Shown here: positions 21,401 to 30,183 of the stretch, piece by piece
Position numbering within the stretch: position 1 is the stretch's first letter
Layout of the letters: every line of letters starts with the position of its first letter
Source: Blastomussa wellsi
Lineage: Eukaryota > Cnidaria > Anthozoa > Scleractinia > Plerogyridae
DNA: 64,000 nucleotides
Direction: 5' to 3'
Assembly: GCA_947652115.1 (NCBI GenBank)
Contig: OX393562.1
Span: 33,913,543-33,977,542 of the forward strand
Notes under the pieces: model-generated
Databases searched by the model: none
What the model was told of the DNA's origin: nothing
What the model saw: only the letters and a program-made list of their open reading frames with translations
Translations under genes and position numbers: made by a program

Positions 21401-22707
21401 TTTCTGCAACAACAACAACAAACGGCGGAAACTGGTGACCCCATAGCTGTTTCGTGTAACTGTTTGTAGTGTTTACCTTTGTACTGGAAGTAGGTAGAAG
21501 TCAGGCAAAATGTATTACTTTCTTTCTTTCTTTCTTAAATACAGACCCGACGGCATAATGGATACTGGCTTATAACCAATAACCAATAAAACTAGTTGGC
21601 TTAAAGTTTCTATATGGCCTACAGGGTTTTTATGCTTTTGGTATCTTTATATTGCATAAGCAAGTATTCCAATTTTATTTTTTGGATTCCGCAACTTGGC
21701 CACGCCCAATGAAGATGACCGGGAGTTGCTACTAAAAAGAGTCCTGGTTCTAGAACGGCCTTGACGTCAAGTTAGGAAGCGTCAAATCTTCCTGTCAGTT
21801 TATTTCACTGTTAATTCAGAAATATAATTAATTGAAAGTGATTTCAACCGAATAATATGTCTGATAGCTGTGTTGTTGTGAGGTGTTCAAATTCTGCTGA
21901 CCCAAAGAAAGGAATTGCCTTAAGTGACGTCATTCATCACCGATCTTCGATCACGCGGTCAACTTGATTATGGGGTGAAAAGTGACGGAAACGAAAAAAA
22001 AGTTTTCTATGCATTCTAGAGATACCAAATTCAAAACAATCGCTTTTGGCCAATGAACTGCAGATAGTGTGTGAAATGTATTGCATTTTTTTGAAGTTTA
22101 TCATTGAATTTGACTTCCCTACACTGAAGTATTACATCACATCCTAATTGACTTTTCTGTTTTCTTCAAAGGTCTACGAAAAGCCTGCCTTGTGCCGGAA
22201 TCTGCAGTGTTTGGGGCAGTTGAGGAACTAAAAGAGAAGCTTGAAGATCTCCGTGACTCAGCTCTGATGGTGCTTGCCATTGCAAATGCCATTTGGATGA
22301 TCCTTATAATTACTCTTATCAAGCAGGAACACCTGCAATTCATGGGAACTAATGTCCTTGGTCTCGCATTTCTCTGTGTCTATGGCTTTCTTATAGTTAT
22401 ACAGTTTTTGACTCTCCTGTGGCACAGGGGTGTGACTTTTTTCCATGTGATTGCACGTGCTCCTTGGAGGCGTGGTCAGCTGCACATGGTATGGGCATTT
22501 GACGACCAAAATCTGCCTCCTCCTCCCACTGATCTTGACTTGCAAGATGTTCGCAATCATCGACGCCGGAGACCTCACAGGAGACTTCATCGTCGGTTTT
22601 CACGCCAGCCCAGTATGACCAGCAATGAAAGTGAGAGTCTCCTGACAGATGGAAAACCACAGTCAAGTTATGGTTCACGAGAGCGATCAATGCCACACTT
22701 GGTTTAG
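5371..22707 (+). CDS. Chitin synthase (GT2), 3' part, twelve exons, two SAM domains
   Basis: Exons: 5371-5567, 6854-6992, 9186-9441, 10645-11234, 13181-13356, 14481-14679, 15314-15447, 16540-16611, 16843-16941, 17161-17365, 19015-19119, 22172-22707. All have AG/GT boundaries and every junction phase matches, giving about 900 residues and a stop at 22705. Chitin synthase polymerises GlcNAc from UDP-GlcNAc and exports the chain through the membrane. Visible family motifs in order: TTDADVRF, GEDRW, QRRRW and RSWGTREE, then membrane helices. Unusually, two SAM domains lie in the cytoplasmic linker before the last membrane cluster. The 5' exons (N-terminal membrane helices and start of the GT2 domain) are left of the window. 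Introns carry many repeats. Confidence in identity is high; exact minor exon edges are inferred. Confidence 0.93.
6279..6748. mobile_element. MITE in chitin synthase intron
   Basis: Terminal inverted repeats: AATAGCTCACAATCAAAATCAC at the left (6279-6300, 20-plus bases with small mismatches) and GTGATTTTGAAAGTGAGCTATT reversed at the right (6727-6748). The interior is non-coding, with a second inverted pair (GAAGGACAATTC / GAATTGTGTCCTTCC). The flank may be a TA or TTA duplication. The rest of this intron (5568-6278) shows nothing further. Confidence 0.65.
8790..9045. repeat. G+C-rich degenerate repeat in chitin synthase intron
   Basis: Repeats of CCCGCCAAGATTATGGCC and close variants (CCGCCGGGATTT, CCGCCAATAATCTTGCC) on the plus strand, then the same motif inverted (AAATCCCGGCGGCCATAATC). 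It stands out against the A/T-rich intron. Short frames seen here on both strands are a by-product of the repeat. The remaining intron (6993-8789) shows no gene or repeat I could support. Confidence 0.7.
10645..11234 (+). CDS. Chitin synthase exon 4: membrane cluster with Ser/Thr-rich loop
   Basis: A 590-base exon encodes several hydrophobic helices, then a Thr/Ser/Pro-rich segment with N-x-S/T sites (for example NKT and NST) that is probably an extracellular glycosylated loop, then two more helices. It ends at the start of the SWGTRE motif, which is completed by the next exon (split GG|T). SWGTRE is a hallmark of chitin synthases and is linked to product handling. Acceptor TTTCACAG, donor GTAAGT. 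Confidence 0.9.
11590..11935 (-). mobile_element. CR1/Jockey-like LINE fragment (end of reverse transcriptase ORF)
   Basis: The reverse strand frame 11669-11929 reads with CTRPEKFDHISQGLTSLWWL, then KDKLLLNTAAMVHKCLHH and SDYLKDNF. This is the post-RT region typical of CR1/Jockey-type LINEs (KFDHI..L..L.WL..K...). It is a small 5'- and 3'-truncated piece in the intron between chitin synthase exons 4 and 5. Nothing else was identified in 11240-11590. Confidence 0.6.
12108..12166. repeat. Tandem duplication of about 27 bp
   Basis: CAGTCAAACAATAGTCATCATGC is repeated immediately as CAGTCAAACAATAATCATCATGC, with related GTGATAGTGTCCC(C)AAACAG pieces just upstream (11955-11985 and 12095-12112). 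The rest of 12167-13180 is intron with a poly-C tract at 12300 and no recognised element. Confidence 0.7.
13181..15447 (+). CDS. Chitin synthase exons 5-7: SWGTRE end and acidic cytoplasmic linker
   Basis: Exon 13181-13356 completes SWGTRE and continues with a cysteine pair (ICICC) and a Pro-rich stretch. Exon 14481-14679 is strongly acidic and Ser-rich. Exon 15314-15447 carries a basic/Pro segment ending LPKEFV and has the pattern VTFATKLPRL. These residues look like a disordered cytoplasmic linker leading into the SAM domains. Such a linker could be a regulatory target, but no specific site is recognised. Confidence 0.85.
13750..13806. repeat. Short palindrome
   Basis: ATATTTTCACACGTGAAGATAACA is mirrored by TGTTATCTTCACATGTGAAGATAT around an AT-rich centre. 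It may be the middle of a larger MITE that also includes the palindromes immediately to the right. Confidence 0.75.
13896..14112. repeat. Two adjacent imperfect palindromes (MITE-like)
   Basis: An arm from ATATTACATGGCTGCTTGGA to AAACATATTTC (about 13899-13952) is mirrored, with mismatches, at 13976-14033. A second hairpin, AATATGTCTTGTGTAATAA with its reverse complement, fills 14074-14112. The AGTAGTGTAA unit repeats between them. All are intronic and non-coding. Confidence 0.7.
14161..14325 (+). repeat. Dispersed repeat R2, single-arm copy
   Basis: Shares with 56365-56603 and 58565-58735 the string TAAGTTT/CTGTAAAGAAACTG, GCTGCGTCGGTGGGAAGTAT, TTTTATCAACTGGGT and GCTGACGTTTCGAGCGTTAG. This copy has only one arm and lacks the mirror half found in the other two. 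Confidence 0.8.
15536..15712. repeat. 19-bp minisatellite with an inverted partner
   Basis: CCCTGGAACACCAGAACAC is repeated three to four times at 15541-15610. The same motif returns inverted at 15635-15700 (TTCTGGTATTCCAGGGTGTTCCAG and later GTTCTGGTGTTCCTGG). The pair could fold as a long hairpin. Small frames on both strands here are artefacts. The rest of the intron to 16539 (apart from the SINE-like scrap) shows nothing I can name. Confidence 0.75.
15783..15840 (+). repeat. SINE-like fragment, same family as 63335-63545
   Basis: CCTGGGTGG followed by CATCTTGCCCAAGAACATGGCACAAGGAC resembles the block GGGTGGA, CACTGTGAGAG, CCCAAGAACACA on the opposite strand near 63365-63410. This is a short, diverged scrap. 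Confidence 0.4.
16540..17365 (+). CDS. Chitin synthase exons 8-10: tandem SAM domains
   Basis: Exons 16540-16611 and 16843-16941 encode one SAM domain (LYLNNFKDYGYDNVSFIAGM, then DLKAIGIEKRGHRKRLLIEI). The intron falls at the classic position before 'DLKAIGI'. Exon 17161-17365 encodes a second SAM-like domain starting EDWLTELGLDEYWENFTQSG, with KPGHLDKMYKAI near its end. SAM domains are protein-protein modules that can form polymers. Here they might cluster the synthase or dock a partner. This is inferred; no partner is visible. Confidence 0.88.
17366..19014 (+). repeat. Intron holding dispersed repeat R1, copy 2 (about 18255-18886)
   Basis: The first 880 bases of this intron show no feature. 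From about 18255 there is a G+C-rich inverted motif (GCGGAGCTCCGGCGGCCC, three bases, GGGCCGCAGAGCGGAGCCCC), then the R1 body from ATGTTATGG at 18513 to TTGGCTAAATCTATATATTA at 18886. It is the best-preserved copy. The GGAGCTCCG string occurs at both ends, suggesting that R1 is a TIR element. Confidence 0.75.
19015..22707 (+). CDS. Chitin synthase exons 11-12: C-terminal membrane segment and basic tail
   Basis: Exon 19015-19119 encodes a short basic then acidic linker. The last exon 22172-22707 contains a Leu/Glu helical stretch (VEELKEKLEDLRDSALMVLA), a hydrophobic pair (IANAIWMILIITLI and VLGLAFLCVYGFLIVIQFLT), a WHR motif and a cytosolic tail rich in Arg/His and Ser, ending HLV. The helical stretch matches the coiled coil that follows the catalytic core in animal chitin synthases. 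Stop TAG at 22705-22707. Confidence 0.9.
20038..20170. repeat. Palindrome with GACTCGTCCCCAG tips
   Basis: GCTGACTCGTCCCCAGTCGT at the left tip is mirrored by GACGACTGGGGACGAGTCAG at the right. The arms continue through GAAAAAATAGCA and GATGGGAAGG with small indels, about 62 bases each. The tip CTCGTCCCCAG recurs in the hairpin at 30184-30243. The sequence 19120-20037 between the exon and this palindrome is A/T-rich with no gene. Confidence 0.8.
20285..21060 (-). mobile_element. Penelope-like retroelement, 3' fragment (RT end and GIY-YIG nuclease), frameshifted
   Basis: On the reverse strand 21055-20900 reads HNHLNQQNADIQFTREVEEN then PFLDCLV, the end of a Penelope-type reverse transcriptase. 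20750-20580 reads IPYVKGMYETI, NIRVAHKP and TLRHLLTN, which precedes the GIY-YIG endonuclease. The GIY-YIG itself (VYKIKC, GETGRNL-like, TRLTEHKR) follows near 20560-20460 in another frame. There are several frameshifts. Positions 20400-20285 look like the 3'UTR. This is a dead, 5'-truncated copy in the last chitin synthase intron. Confidence 0.8.
21065..21295 (-). repeat. tRNA-derived SINE, copy 1
   Basis: Read on the reverse strand, the tRNA-like head GGCTTCATAGCTCAGTTGGT (A box) and GGGTTCGAATCCCGTTGAA (B box) lies at about 21187-21257. It is followed by a common body (CAGGCTTC, CCAATTGCTTAAATTGGAAA, GATCATTC/TTTCATCTATATCCGCA) down to 21065. Five more pieces occur in this window. The anticodon stem pairs poorly, so it is not a working tRNA. 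The conceptual frame through it (start [17 protein letters not shown]) is spurious. 21296-22171 holds no other element. Confidence 0.85.
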
Positions 22708-23600
22708 GAGCATCAATTAGATTGACAAAATTAATACCTGCACCTTATTTCTTAAGTAGCGTTACGTTAGTGTTGGAAGTGTGCGATGAGCTCAATTTTG
22801 TTTGATGGCCTTTGTAGAACCTATATTACTGCAATTTACAATGAACAATTATCAGGGCGTAAAGCACGAATTTTTTGGTGTGTTGTTTATTCCTGAAAAG
22901 TGTTATGCATATGAGTGTCCAAGGATTACAGTAAGTATCTTTGTTCTGATTGGCTTAGAGCATGTTTAACAAATTTCTTTAATCACTGTTAAAATGTGCA
23001 GGCAAACCAAGCCTGCTAACTGGTGAAAAAATGATGATGATGAAGATGATGGCGATGACAACAAAGCGTTTATTATAATAACTGTTTGCTGTGCCACTGC
23101 TGTGCTTTTCCACTTTTAAAAGAAGTACATTTGCCTTCTTGTAGACAGCAACTAATGCTGACATTTAATGCACAATAGCCATCACATTGGTTGATGCACT
23201 ACCATATTCCCACAGTATAGTGTATGGCAACTAGGAGAATTGCTATTTCGATATTGGGACTGATTTCAGGAAGCTGCTGTTTGTAGAACTACTAAAATAG
23301 CAGTTTCATAACATGAGAAACTGTAAGTTATAATAAAAGAAAGAAATGAAGCCATTTAAGTCGATTTTTAAGTGTTAATGTCTTAAATAATGTACAATGT
23401 AAATGATTTACTAGCTATTTTTATGATATTACTTGAGGAAATCCGATCTTATATTGCAAAAATAAATCTCAAATATTCACTAGAACTAGTATTTTTTTAC
23501 TTAGTCAAACAGCTTGAATTATTTTTGTGCAATACATTTTTTTAATTTTTAGTATTTTTGGTAGAGTAGATATTTCAAGCTTTTGTATATGTGAATAAAT
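22708..23600 (+). other. Chitin synthase 3'UTR
   Basis: A/T-rich non-coding sequence after the stop, with AATAAA signals at 23461-23466 and 23594-23599. The second, followed by a T-rich stretch, is the likelier polyadenylation signal. The transcript end is estimated, not observed. Confidence 0.5.
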
Positions 23601-23645
23601 GCTTTTTCAATATAACGCTGTATTTTTCTTTGAGGTGCACTATAT

Positions 23646-23760
23646 AACAATTATTCCATGAGCCCGCGTTGGATATGAAGTGATAAAATAACCAACGAGC
23701 GCGTAGCGCGAGTTGGTTATAATCACTTCATATCCAACAAGGGCGAATGGAATAATTGTT
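23646..23760. repeat. Palindromic MITE with AACAATTATT tips
   Basis: AACAATTATTCCATGAGCCC, GTTGGATATGAAGTGAT and TAACCAAC at the left are mirrored through an overlapping GAGCGCGTAGCGCGAG centre to GGAATAATTGTT at 23760. Related tips occur at 26556-26700 and 39415-39437. Confidence 0.85.
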
Positions 23761-23885
23761 TTAGTAAATTCTCAAACCATATCTCTTGAATTTTTGTGGG
23801 AGACAGCTCCTGAAACCTGCCAGTGTCGGCCATTATAGAGGGCTGAAGTTAAAACATTGGCGCACTATTTTCCATATGACGTAAA

Positions 23886-24640
23886 ACTCCGACTATTGGC
23901 TCATAGTCGGAGTTTTTTATCCAATCAAAAAGCTAGAAATGCAATAGTCGGAGCTGAGAATATACTAAAAACTGATAGTTACAGTAAAGTAATTAACTTC
24001 ATGCCTTTGATAAGCCCATGGCCCTATTCTCCCAGAGGAGAGCTACGAAGTAAGTGAAGGGAAGTGTTTGGTAAGCCTAGAAAGGTACACATGGCTCTGA
24101 CAGGTCATGATTTAATGCATTTTCTTTACACATCCACAACAATGGAATTTTGCTTTGCTATAGGAATAGTAGCCAACTTGTCTAAGGAACTTTTCACTTC
24201 CTTGATAACAAAGGGCAAGGCTACAGTGCAACTTATGTAGACCCAGTATGGTAAAGGTGGTGTACTCCCAAGAGGCCAAAACCATAGGCCACGCCTGTTT
24301 CCATCAGGCAAGTGATGTGATATAACAGCTAAAGCGAACAAGTATGGAAGAGATCAAAGAAAAAATGTTTTGTGCAAACCACACTTGTAATATTGGCACG
24401 ACAATAAAAACAATTGTTGTATGAAGAAATGGTCTCCTGTTGAGATGAAGGACATCGTGGAAAACAAAAAAAACATATGCCGAATTAATCGTGTGTATGG
24501 CATAGGATCATTTGGTCATTTGTGGAAGTTATAAACGGAATATATTGCTTGTATTTTCAAATGAGGAAACCATAGGAAATATGTTCTCGAGGGCTGATAC
24601 GCAAAGTATCTTGCAACAAAAGATCAAAAAAGGGATGAGC
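23886..24640. other. Gene-free stretch with one short hairpin
   Basis: A hairpin ACTCCGACTATTGGCTCATAGTCGGAGT sits near 23886-23915, with the arm repeated once more at 23953-23962. It looks like a bacterial terminator but lies in eukaryotic intergenic DNA. Nothing else was found to 24640; the small frames here show no family features. Confidence 0.6.
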
Positions 24641-24647
24641 CCAGCGG

Positions 24648-24797
24648 CGGATCCAGGAATTTTCTCAGGAGGGGTGCACCACTAAGGAATGACGTAACTG
24701 ATGGGTGACGTAAGCAGAATACTTGCTGTATCAGAAAGCCACAGGTCATCTCAGGAGGGGGTGCACACCCCCTGCACCCCCCCCCCCCCTAGATCCG
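24648..24797. mobile_element. Small TIR element, hAT-like ends
   Basis: Starts CAGCGGCGGATCCAGGAATT and ends in a poly-C tract with CTAGATCCG, an imperfect inverted copy of GCGGATC. A GGTGCACC / GGTGCACACCCCCTGCACC motif lies inside. The start resembles the CAGGGGCGGATAC ends of the larger element at 48589-51541. No ORF. The following 24800-25380 shows nothing definite. Confidence 0.5.
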
Positions 24798-25383
24798 AGA
24801 CCAGGTCTTCAAGGGCATGTGAAAACCCCAAAACAATTGCAAAAGGACATGGTGGTTCGTGGCAGTGTACAACCTTACTAACTAAATTTCTATTGGTTAA
24901 AACCTTTTCTGTGCGAATCAAGGCTGCACATGCACGTTATCATGAAAATGATCCTTAAGTACATCACTGCATTTGCCCAATACCAATATAGGGGTGTTTC
25001 CCTTGGACTGGAAAGTAAACTACAATGTTTACAAAAACTAGGTTGAAGATAAATATTTCATTATCTCAGTGCAGTATGTTGAAGTAAACTACAAGCAATG
25101 CAATATTGATATTCATTGAATAAAGTGGAATCCAGCTTTCTTGGCCCTCCAAGAAAAAAGAAACTTAGTTCAAGAAATTGGGGTGTTAGAGGTAATTGTT
25201 ACTAGTGTTGGGCTGACAAGAGGGGAGGGTCAGACCCTGGGGATTTTGACATTTTTATGGAAGCCAGAGTCAAACTCTCCACCCCTGGGCACCTAGTGAA
25301 TGTCAAATTCCTGTAGAATAACTGAAAAAATCGGGAGAAACTTTTGAAATTTCAAGACACGAAAATGCCATTTCTAGGGTTCA

Positions 25384-26555
25384 AAGATAAGATAAGATAA
25401 CTTTATTTATACACGGTATTTCCATCAGCTTATTTAGAAGTATTTATGGTAATCAACTAACTACCTATCTTCCTAGCTACAAAAAAGGTAAAAAACAAAA
25501 AAATAAAAACTTTTTTATGGAGGCCGTGTTCAAAAAAATATACTTAAAAATTTCGCTGTGGCGACTTAGTTTTGTCTTCAACTCGCTTAAGGAAGTCGCT
25601 TGTCTTAATTCTGTGGGTAAGTTGTTCCACAACTGACCTCCACTGTATGAAAAACTTCTCTTCAGTTAATGAGTGCGTGCGAGGTTGTGGAAGAACTAGT
25701 CTGTTTTCGGTATTCCTCAAACGATAAGCACCCGCGTTGTCGCGATAAACGAATTTTGATCGTAAATATTCTGGTGTCATCCCATGTAAAGTCTTATAAA
25801 TCATGATAGATTTCTTTTCTAATCTTTGATGGCAGAGTTTACGCCACCCTAATGCCCGGAATACCTCATCTAAATCGTTATCGTAGCTCGCAGACATCAA
25901 AATGTGGGCTGCGCGATTTTGAAGCCTTTGAAGCTTTTCAGAAAGGCCCTTGCCACAGTTTCCCCATACCACATTACAATAATCAAAGTTAGGCAGAACA
26001 AGGCTATTATAGACACTGATCAAAATGTTAAATGGGATATAATTTCGTATTCGTTTAATTGCACCAATGGCCGAAGCAATCTTTTTACAAACATTTTCAA
26101 TGTGGCACTTGCAATTCAAAGTTTGATCGATGTAGACCCCAAGGGATGCTGCCTGTTCTACAGCCTTGTCATTTATAATAAGAGAAGGACTTTCTGAAAA
26201 CTGCGATAACTTCTGCCTTGACGCAATAAGCATAAACTCTGATTTTGTCAAGTTCAAGGTAAGCTTGTTAGCTGATAACCATGAGCCCCTCCCAGGGGGG
26301 GGGGGGGGGTGCATGTTCCCAAGATCCCTTAACCTTTTTGGATTTTATCCCTTGTTCCCCATTACTAAAACCCCTTGTTCCCAAAAATGATCCCAAATAT
26401 CTAGTCAAGAGTTCCCCTGTTCCCTGAAAATAATTTGAAAATATCCCCTGTTCCCTGAAAATAAATACTACAGTTCCCGTGTTCCCTAAAACCCCTGGGA
26501 GGGGCTCAACCATGTGTACACGTTACTTAAGTCATAATTAAGGCAAACATTTATT
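25384..26555 (-). mobile_element. CR1/L2-like LINE, 3' part, split by a TIR element
   Basis: The reverse frame 26278-25544 encodes the end of a LINE reverse transcriptase and its C-terminal domain: WLSANKLTLNLTKSEFMLI, SLGVYIDQTL, VLPNFDYCNVVWGNCGKGL, LQNRAAHILM and LGWRKL are typical of CR1/L2-type coral LINEs. The 3' end is a short tandem tail (AGATAAGATAAGATAA on the plus strand at about 25386-25401), as in CR1/L2 elements. The frame is open for some 245 codons. Sequence before WLSANK continues beyond the inserted element at 26514-26555, then stops at a palindrome. No intact RT active site remains in the window. Confidence 0.85.
26283..26507. mobile_element. Non-autonomous TIR element inside the LINE
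   Basis: Ends GAGCCCCTCCCAGGGG and CCCCTGGGAGGGGCTC are 16-bp perfect inverted repeats. The 6-bp AACCAT precedes (26277-26282) and follows (26508-26513). The interior has tandem CCTGTTCCCTGAAAATA units and a poly-G run. Removing the element plus one AACCAT restores the LINE reading frame across the W-L-S-A-N codons. Confidence 0.85.
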
Positions 26556-26700
26556 AACAATTATTGGATGAGGTTTTTGTGATTTCCAGAATAATCAAGA
26601 TCGAGGTAAGGGTTATCTGCCGAAGCCGAAGGCTGAGGCTAACCATTACCGAGACCTTGATTATTCTGGATATCACAAAAACCGAATCTAGTAATTGTTT
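26556..26700. repeat. Palindromic MITE, AACAATTATT tips
   Basis: AACAATTATTGGATGAGGTT, TTTGTGATTTCCAGAATAAT and CGAGGTAAGGGTTA are mirrored by TAACCATTACCGAGACCTTG, ATTATTCTGGATATCACAAA and AATTGTTT. Central CGAAGCCGAAGGCTGAGGC. Same tip as 23646-23760. Confidence 0.8.
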
Positions 26701-26848
26701 TATTATACATAAAACATGGAATAAGACGAACCATCTTTCTCTCTCGCTTCAACATAAAATGTTTTCAAAGTTTGTGCCAACTCTTTCGGGTTCTTTCAGT
26801 TTTTCCTCTTTCACGTAATCAGCAATCAGCTCCTTTGCTAGACTGCTC

Positions 26849-26961
26849 ACAGCCGCTCTATTTTTTCAACGCAAAAGAACACGCGCGAACAAAAAACACA
26901 GCGAGCGAAGCGCTAGGGGGTGGGGGCGGTGAGTGAGCGAAAGAAAAAATAGAACGGCTGT
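26849..26961. repeat. Small inverted-repeat element
   Basis: ACAGCCGCTCTATTTTTTC is mirrored by GAAAAAATAGAACGGCTGT with one mismatch. Between them lies a GCGAGCGAAGCGC palindrome and a G-rich run. No ORF. 26962-27170 is unremarkable. Confidence 0.65.
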
Positions 26962-27170
26962 AGGCATCTTTGTTAAAAAGTGGACTTATTAGACTCCTCC
27001 CCTATTATCGCCTTGTCGTTATCAGCTCCGCCCCTTGACCTATTAATCAAATCGGACCCATACGATTTGAGCGGTAAATGGCTTGTTTAATTGGCTTAAA
27101 GAGCCTGACCCACCAACTTTGCATCACGCGCCTCTATTATTGTTATTGTTATCACAAAAAGTGATTGTAC

Positions 27171-28029
27171 CACAGGGAGCAGAGGAGTTATGCTTGAAAC
27201 ATCAATAAAAGAAACGTCTTACCTTCGTTCTTGTATTTATTATCTTAGTTAAAACCTCATTTGCGAACCAAAATACGTATTCATTTGCGATCGATCGTTT
27301 CGAACCGCCATCATTCTGAATAGTGTCGACCGCTGTGCATTCAGTTCGACGAAGTCCAACGAATGATTTTTGGAAAGCGAAGCTTTCCGAACGAGGCACG
27401 AAGTCCCGAGAAGAAAAATGACCGGGGATGAAAAAACATAGTACCACGTGATTCGTCGAATGTGAACCGCGACATACTGGTGGCGGAAATCTCATTCATA
27501 TACCATATATGGGAATACTGAAATAAATTGTTGTTGTTGTTGGCTTCCGGTCAAGCGCATGACGCCTCATATTACGTACTTCCGCCACCAGTATGTTGCG
27601 GTGCACATCGTGCGAAAAGCCAACTGTCAACACGAAATGAGCGATCGTCAAAGGCCTGTTTCATGAATCCTTTCATCGTAATGGTTTAGGGAGCTTAAAG
27701 ATGATACTAAATACTATGCCTAATCCAAAAACTGGGGCTCGTTTGTTGAATATGTAGCGAGTTATTGGGGGACGAATATTCGACCGAAATCTGTTTCATC
27801 CCTTGTCTCTATTCTTACTGCTGTGGCGTCTTTGGCGTCCACAGTTCGTCCAACTGAATGCACAGCGGTCGACACTATTCAGAATGATGGCGGTTCGAAA
27901 CGATCGATCGCAAATGAATACGTATATTTGGTTCGCAAATGAGGTTTTAACTAAGAGAATAAATACAAGAACGAAGGTAAGATGTTTCTTTTATTGATGT
28001 TTCAAGCATAACTCCTCTGCTCCCTGTGA
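27171..28029. repeat. Long inverted duplication, arms of about 185 bp
   Basis: Left arm 27171-27357 begins CACAGGGAGCAGAGGAGTTA and passes through ATGCTTGAAACATCAATAAA, CCTTCGTTCTTGTATTTATT and GATCGATCGTTTCGAACCGC. The right arm, roughly 27841-28029, is its reverse complement with a few differences. A second inverted pair (ACATACTGGTGGCGGAA / TTCCGCCACCAGTATGT) lies nearer the centre. Each arm has an ATG-led frame (ATGGCGGTTCGAAACGATCG) ending in a strong donor AACGAAG|GTAAGA, so it could be a duplicated first exon of a transposon gene. 28030-28720 shows nothing further. Confidence 0.75.
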
Positions 28030-28723
28030 TTGTACAAAAAATAACAAACCCTATAAAAGAAAGAAAAATTAGCAAGGATGATATTTTCGTAAAGATGTCA
28101 CCTGCTTGAAGCATTCAACGTCGCTGGAAACAGATGAAATATGTCGGTCGCCAAAACTCGCTTTTTCGGGGGCCCCAAAAATGGTGGGTCAGATTCTTTA
28201 AGTGTCAGTTGGCAAAACAACAACACGTGAAACAGAACAACAGTGTTCGGTGTTGAGGATGTCGTCTGTGACAAAGCCTACACAATTTATCAACGCGAAT
28301 GATGGAGGAATAATACGAAAAACTAGTGGGTTGTGTACAGCCTTTGAGACGTAATTTTAGATCTTTCAAGTGTTCGATGACTGTGAACCAGAGGAATAAT
28401 GCATGCTCGGTATGAACTAACTACAATAAAACAGTCGCGGTCGATAGGATTTATCACTATGATGTCGAACAAACAGTCAATACCGTATTCATAAGTATTC
28501 GTTTTAAGACGGGATATTTTAATAACAAGACTAAACCTAAATCTTACCACGCCTCTACGGTGTGACACCCGCCAACTACAAGGAGCGAGACACAATCGTG
28601 CAAGAGTCGAAGAGAGAATATTCTTTCTTTAAAATATTCTGAAATGTTCAGTCTAGAAAGTCCTCCGCTGTTCCAAAAACCAACTTAAAATTAACTTCCG
28701 CTATCGACTGAAGTACACTTGCA

Positions 28724-28990
28724 TCATTTGTCGACAAAACGATGGCAGGAATACCCCAGCTCTTCCATCTCTTGAATCTGTTCATTCATTATACTCTCGA
28801 GCGGGGAAACCACGAGAACAACAACATTCCGATAAAGTTGTAACTCCTTGGCCGCTGAGAAGAGCAGATAAATAAGACTTTTTCGGAAGCCGGTCGGCAG
28901 AATCGCCACAACGTCCTTCGACTAAAGGAGATGTTTCATGGCGTCTTTCTGTTCATCTTTGAGCGACGAGACGCGAGGAATCTTTCTAAA
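28724..28990 (-). pseudogene. RecQ-like helicase fragment with in-frame stop
   Basis: On the reverse strand VSSLKDEQKDAMKHLL is followed by a TAG near 28921, then VVAILPTGFRKSLIYLLF, a Walker A of RecQ/superfamily-2 type (canonical GFGKS has become GFRKS), and VVLVVSPLESIMNEQIQEME (motif Ia region). It ends soon after. Such pieces are common in cnidarian transposons as well as in host helicase copies. Here it has no other helicase motifs, a stop and a changed P-loop, so it is a dead fragment. The following 29000-30180 shows no supported feature apart from a short TGATTGGTTTA / TGAACCAATCA pair at 29660-29693. Confidence 0.65.
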
Positions 28991-30183
28991 CAGGAATCAC
29001 CATATCACAACAGCTTTCGAGTAATGACAACTGCTACAAACCGCAAGACGCGCCAGGAATCAATCATTATCGGCCGTTGTCAAGGAGATGATACTTTTGT
29101 CGCCTTTCCGATTATTGTTTATTGGCGCCCGCGTGGTGTCATTTGAGGCCCGAGCGCGAATACAAGGCCAAATAACATCCTGATAAATAACAAATTTAGC
29201 AAAGTTTTCAAGAATACAAGTAAGAACTTACTTCGCACTGAAAATGTTATAACTGTAAAAGACGGACCGATATGTTTTGAACAGGTGTAGAACTTGGTGA
29301 ATATATATAGCTACGATCATGTCTCTGAAAATAATCGCCAATGAGTTATGAACTCATGCATAATCATAATATTTGACGAACTAACATTTTGCAGTTGATC
29401 GTCGGTGTAAAATTCCCGCAGTACTTCAATCAAGTTAACGACGTTTCGCTTCTTGTAAAGACGACAGGGACTTGCCTTCTTTGTTTCTTCTGGACTGTGC
29501 ATGTGCTTTTGCTTCTAGCCTACCTTCAAGTCTAAATCCGAAGTTTTCGCCTGTATTCGTAGACCGAGTTTTCTCATTTTGTGTGAAACTGAACTTCAAA
29601 GCTTGCTGTTCACTCGTACCCACGTCGATGGTTTTCCCGCGTCATACGGACTGAACGTAATCTGATTGGTTTAAATTCATCGCGTGAACCAATCAGCTTC
29701 AGGACCGTTGCGTCTGTTTTGACGAGGCCAAATTTCAATTTGGCCGCGTATATTGATAATAATGGTAACTTATCCCTCTTTTGGAATCTCTGGGCGTTCT
29801 GTTTGAAGAGCCAACTGCAACACATTCGACCATTTTGGAGCAGATGTTGTTTTCTGAACTCTTGAAATTCGCGCTTTTATCCCATGAGGTGGGCGCTGTT
29901 CAAATTGTTCTGGTACGGAACTTTTTGCTGCTACAACCAGTTTAAAAGGTGTAAGTTGACATCCTAAAATATCGCGATTAGATTACGACTTATCATGTGC
30001 TTTCGTATGAATGACTTTTTAAAACGTGGGTTTTCGCCTTCCGTAAGAGAACATATAAATTATTTTGAAATATTAAAGAAGGGGGCCCTTGAACATACAC
30101 CGTAATCCCTAAATTATCAGCTGTTAGAAACGTTTTCATTTGAACTGTTCACTACATGCAATTAAATTTGTGAGAGCAGAACA

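Noticed and set aside
22192..22707. Last chitin synthase exon as a separate single-exon membrane protein
   Set aside because: It has no own start context; the acceptor at 22171 is in phase with the exon at 19015 and the coiled coil plus membrane pair fit the family.
23886..23915. Rho-independent-terminator-like hairpin plus T run
   Set aside because: The surroundings are a eukaryotic intergenic region and the stem is repeated nearby, so it is part of a repeat.
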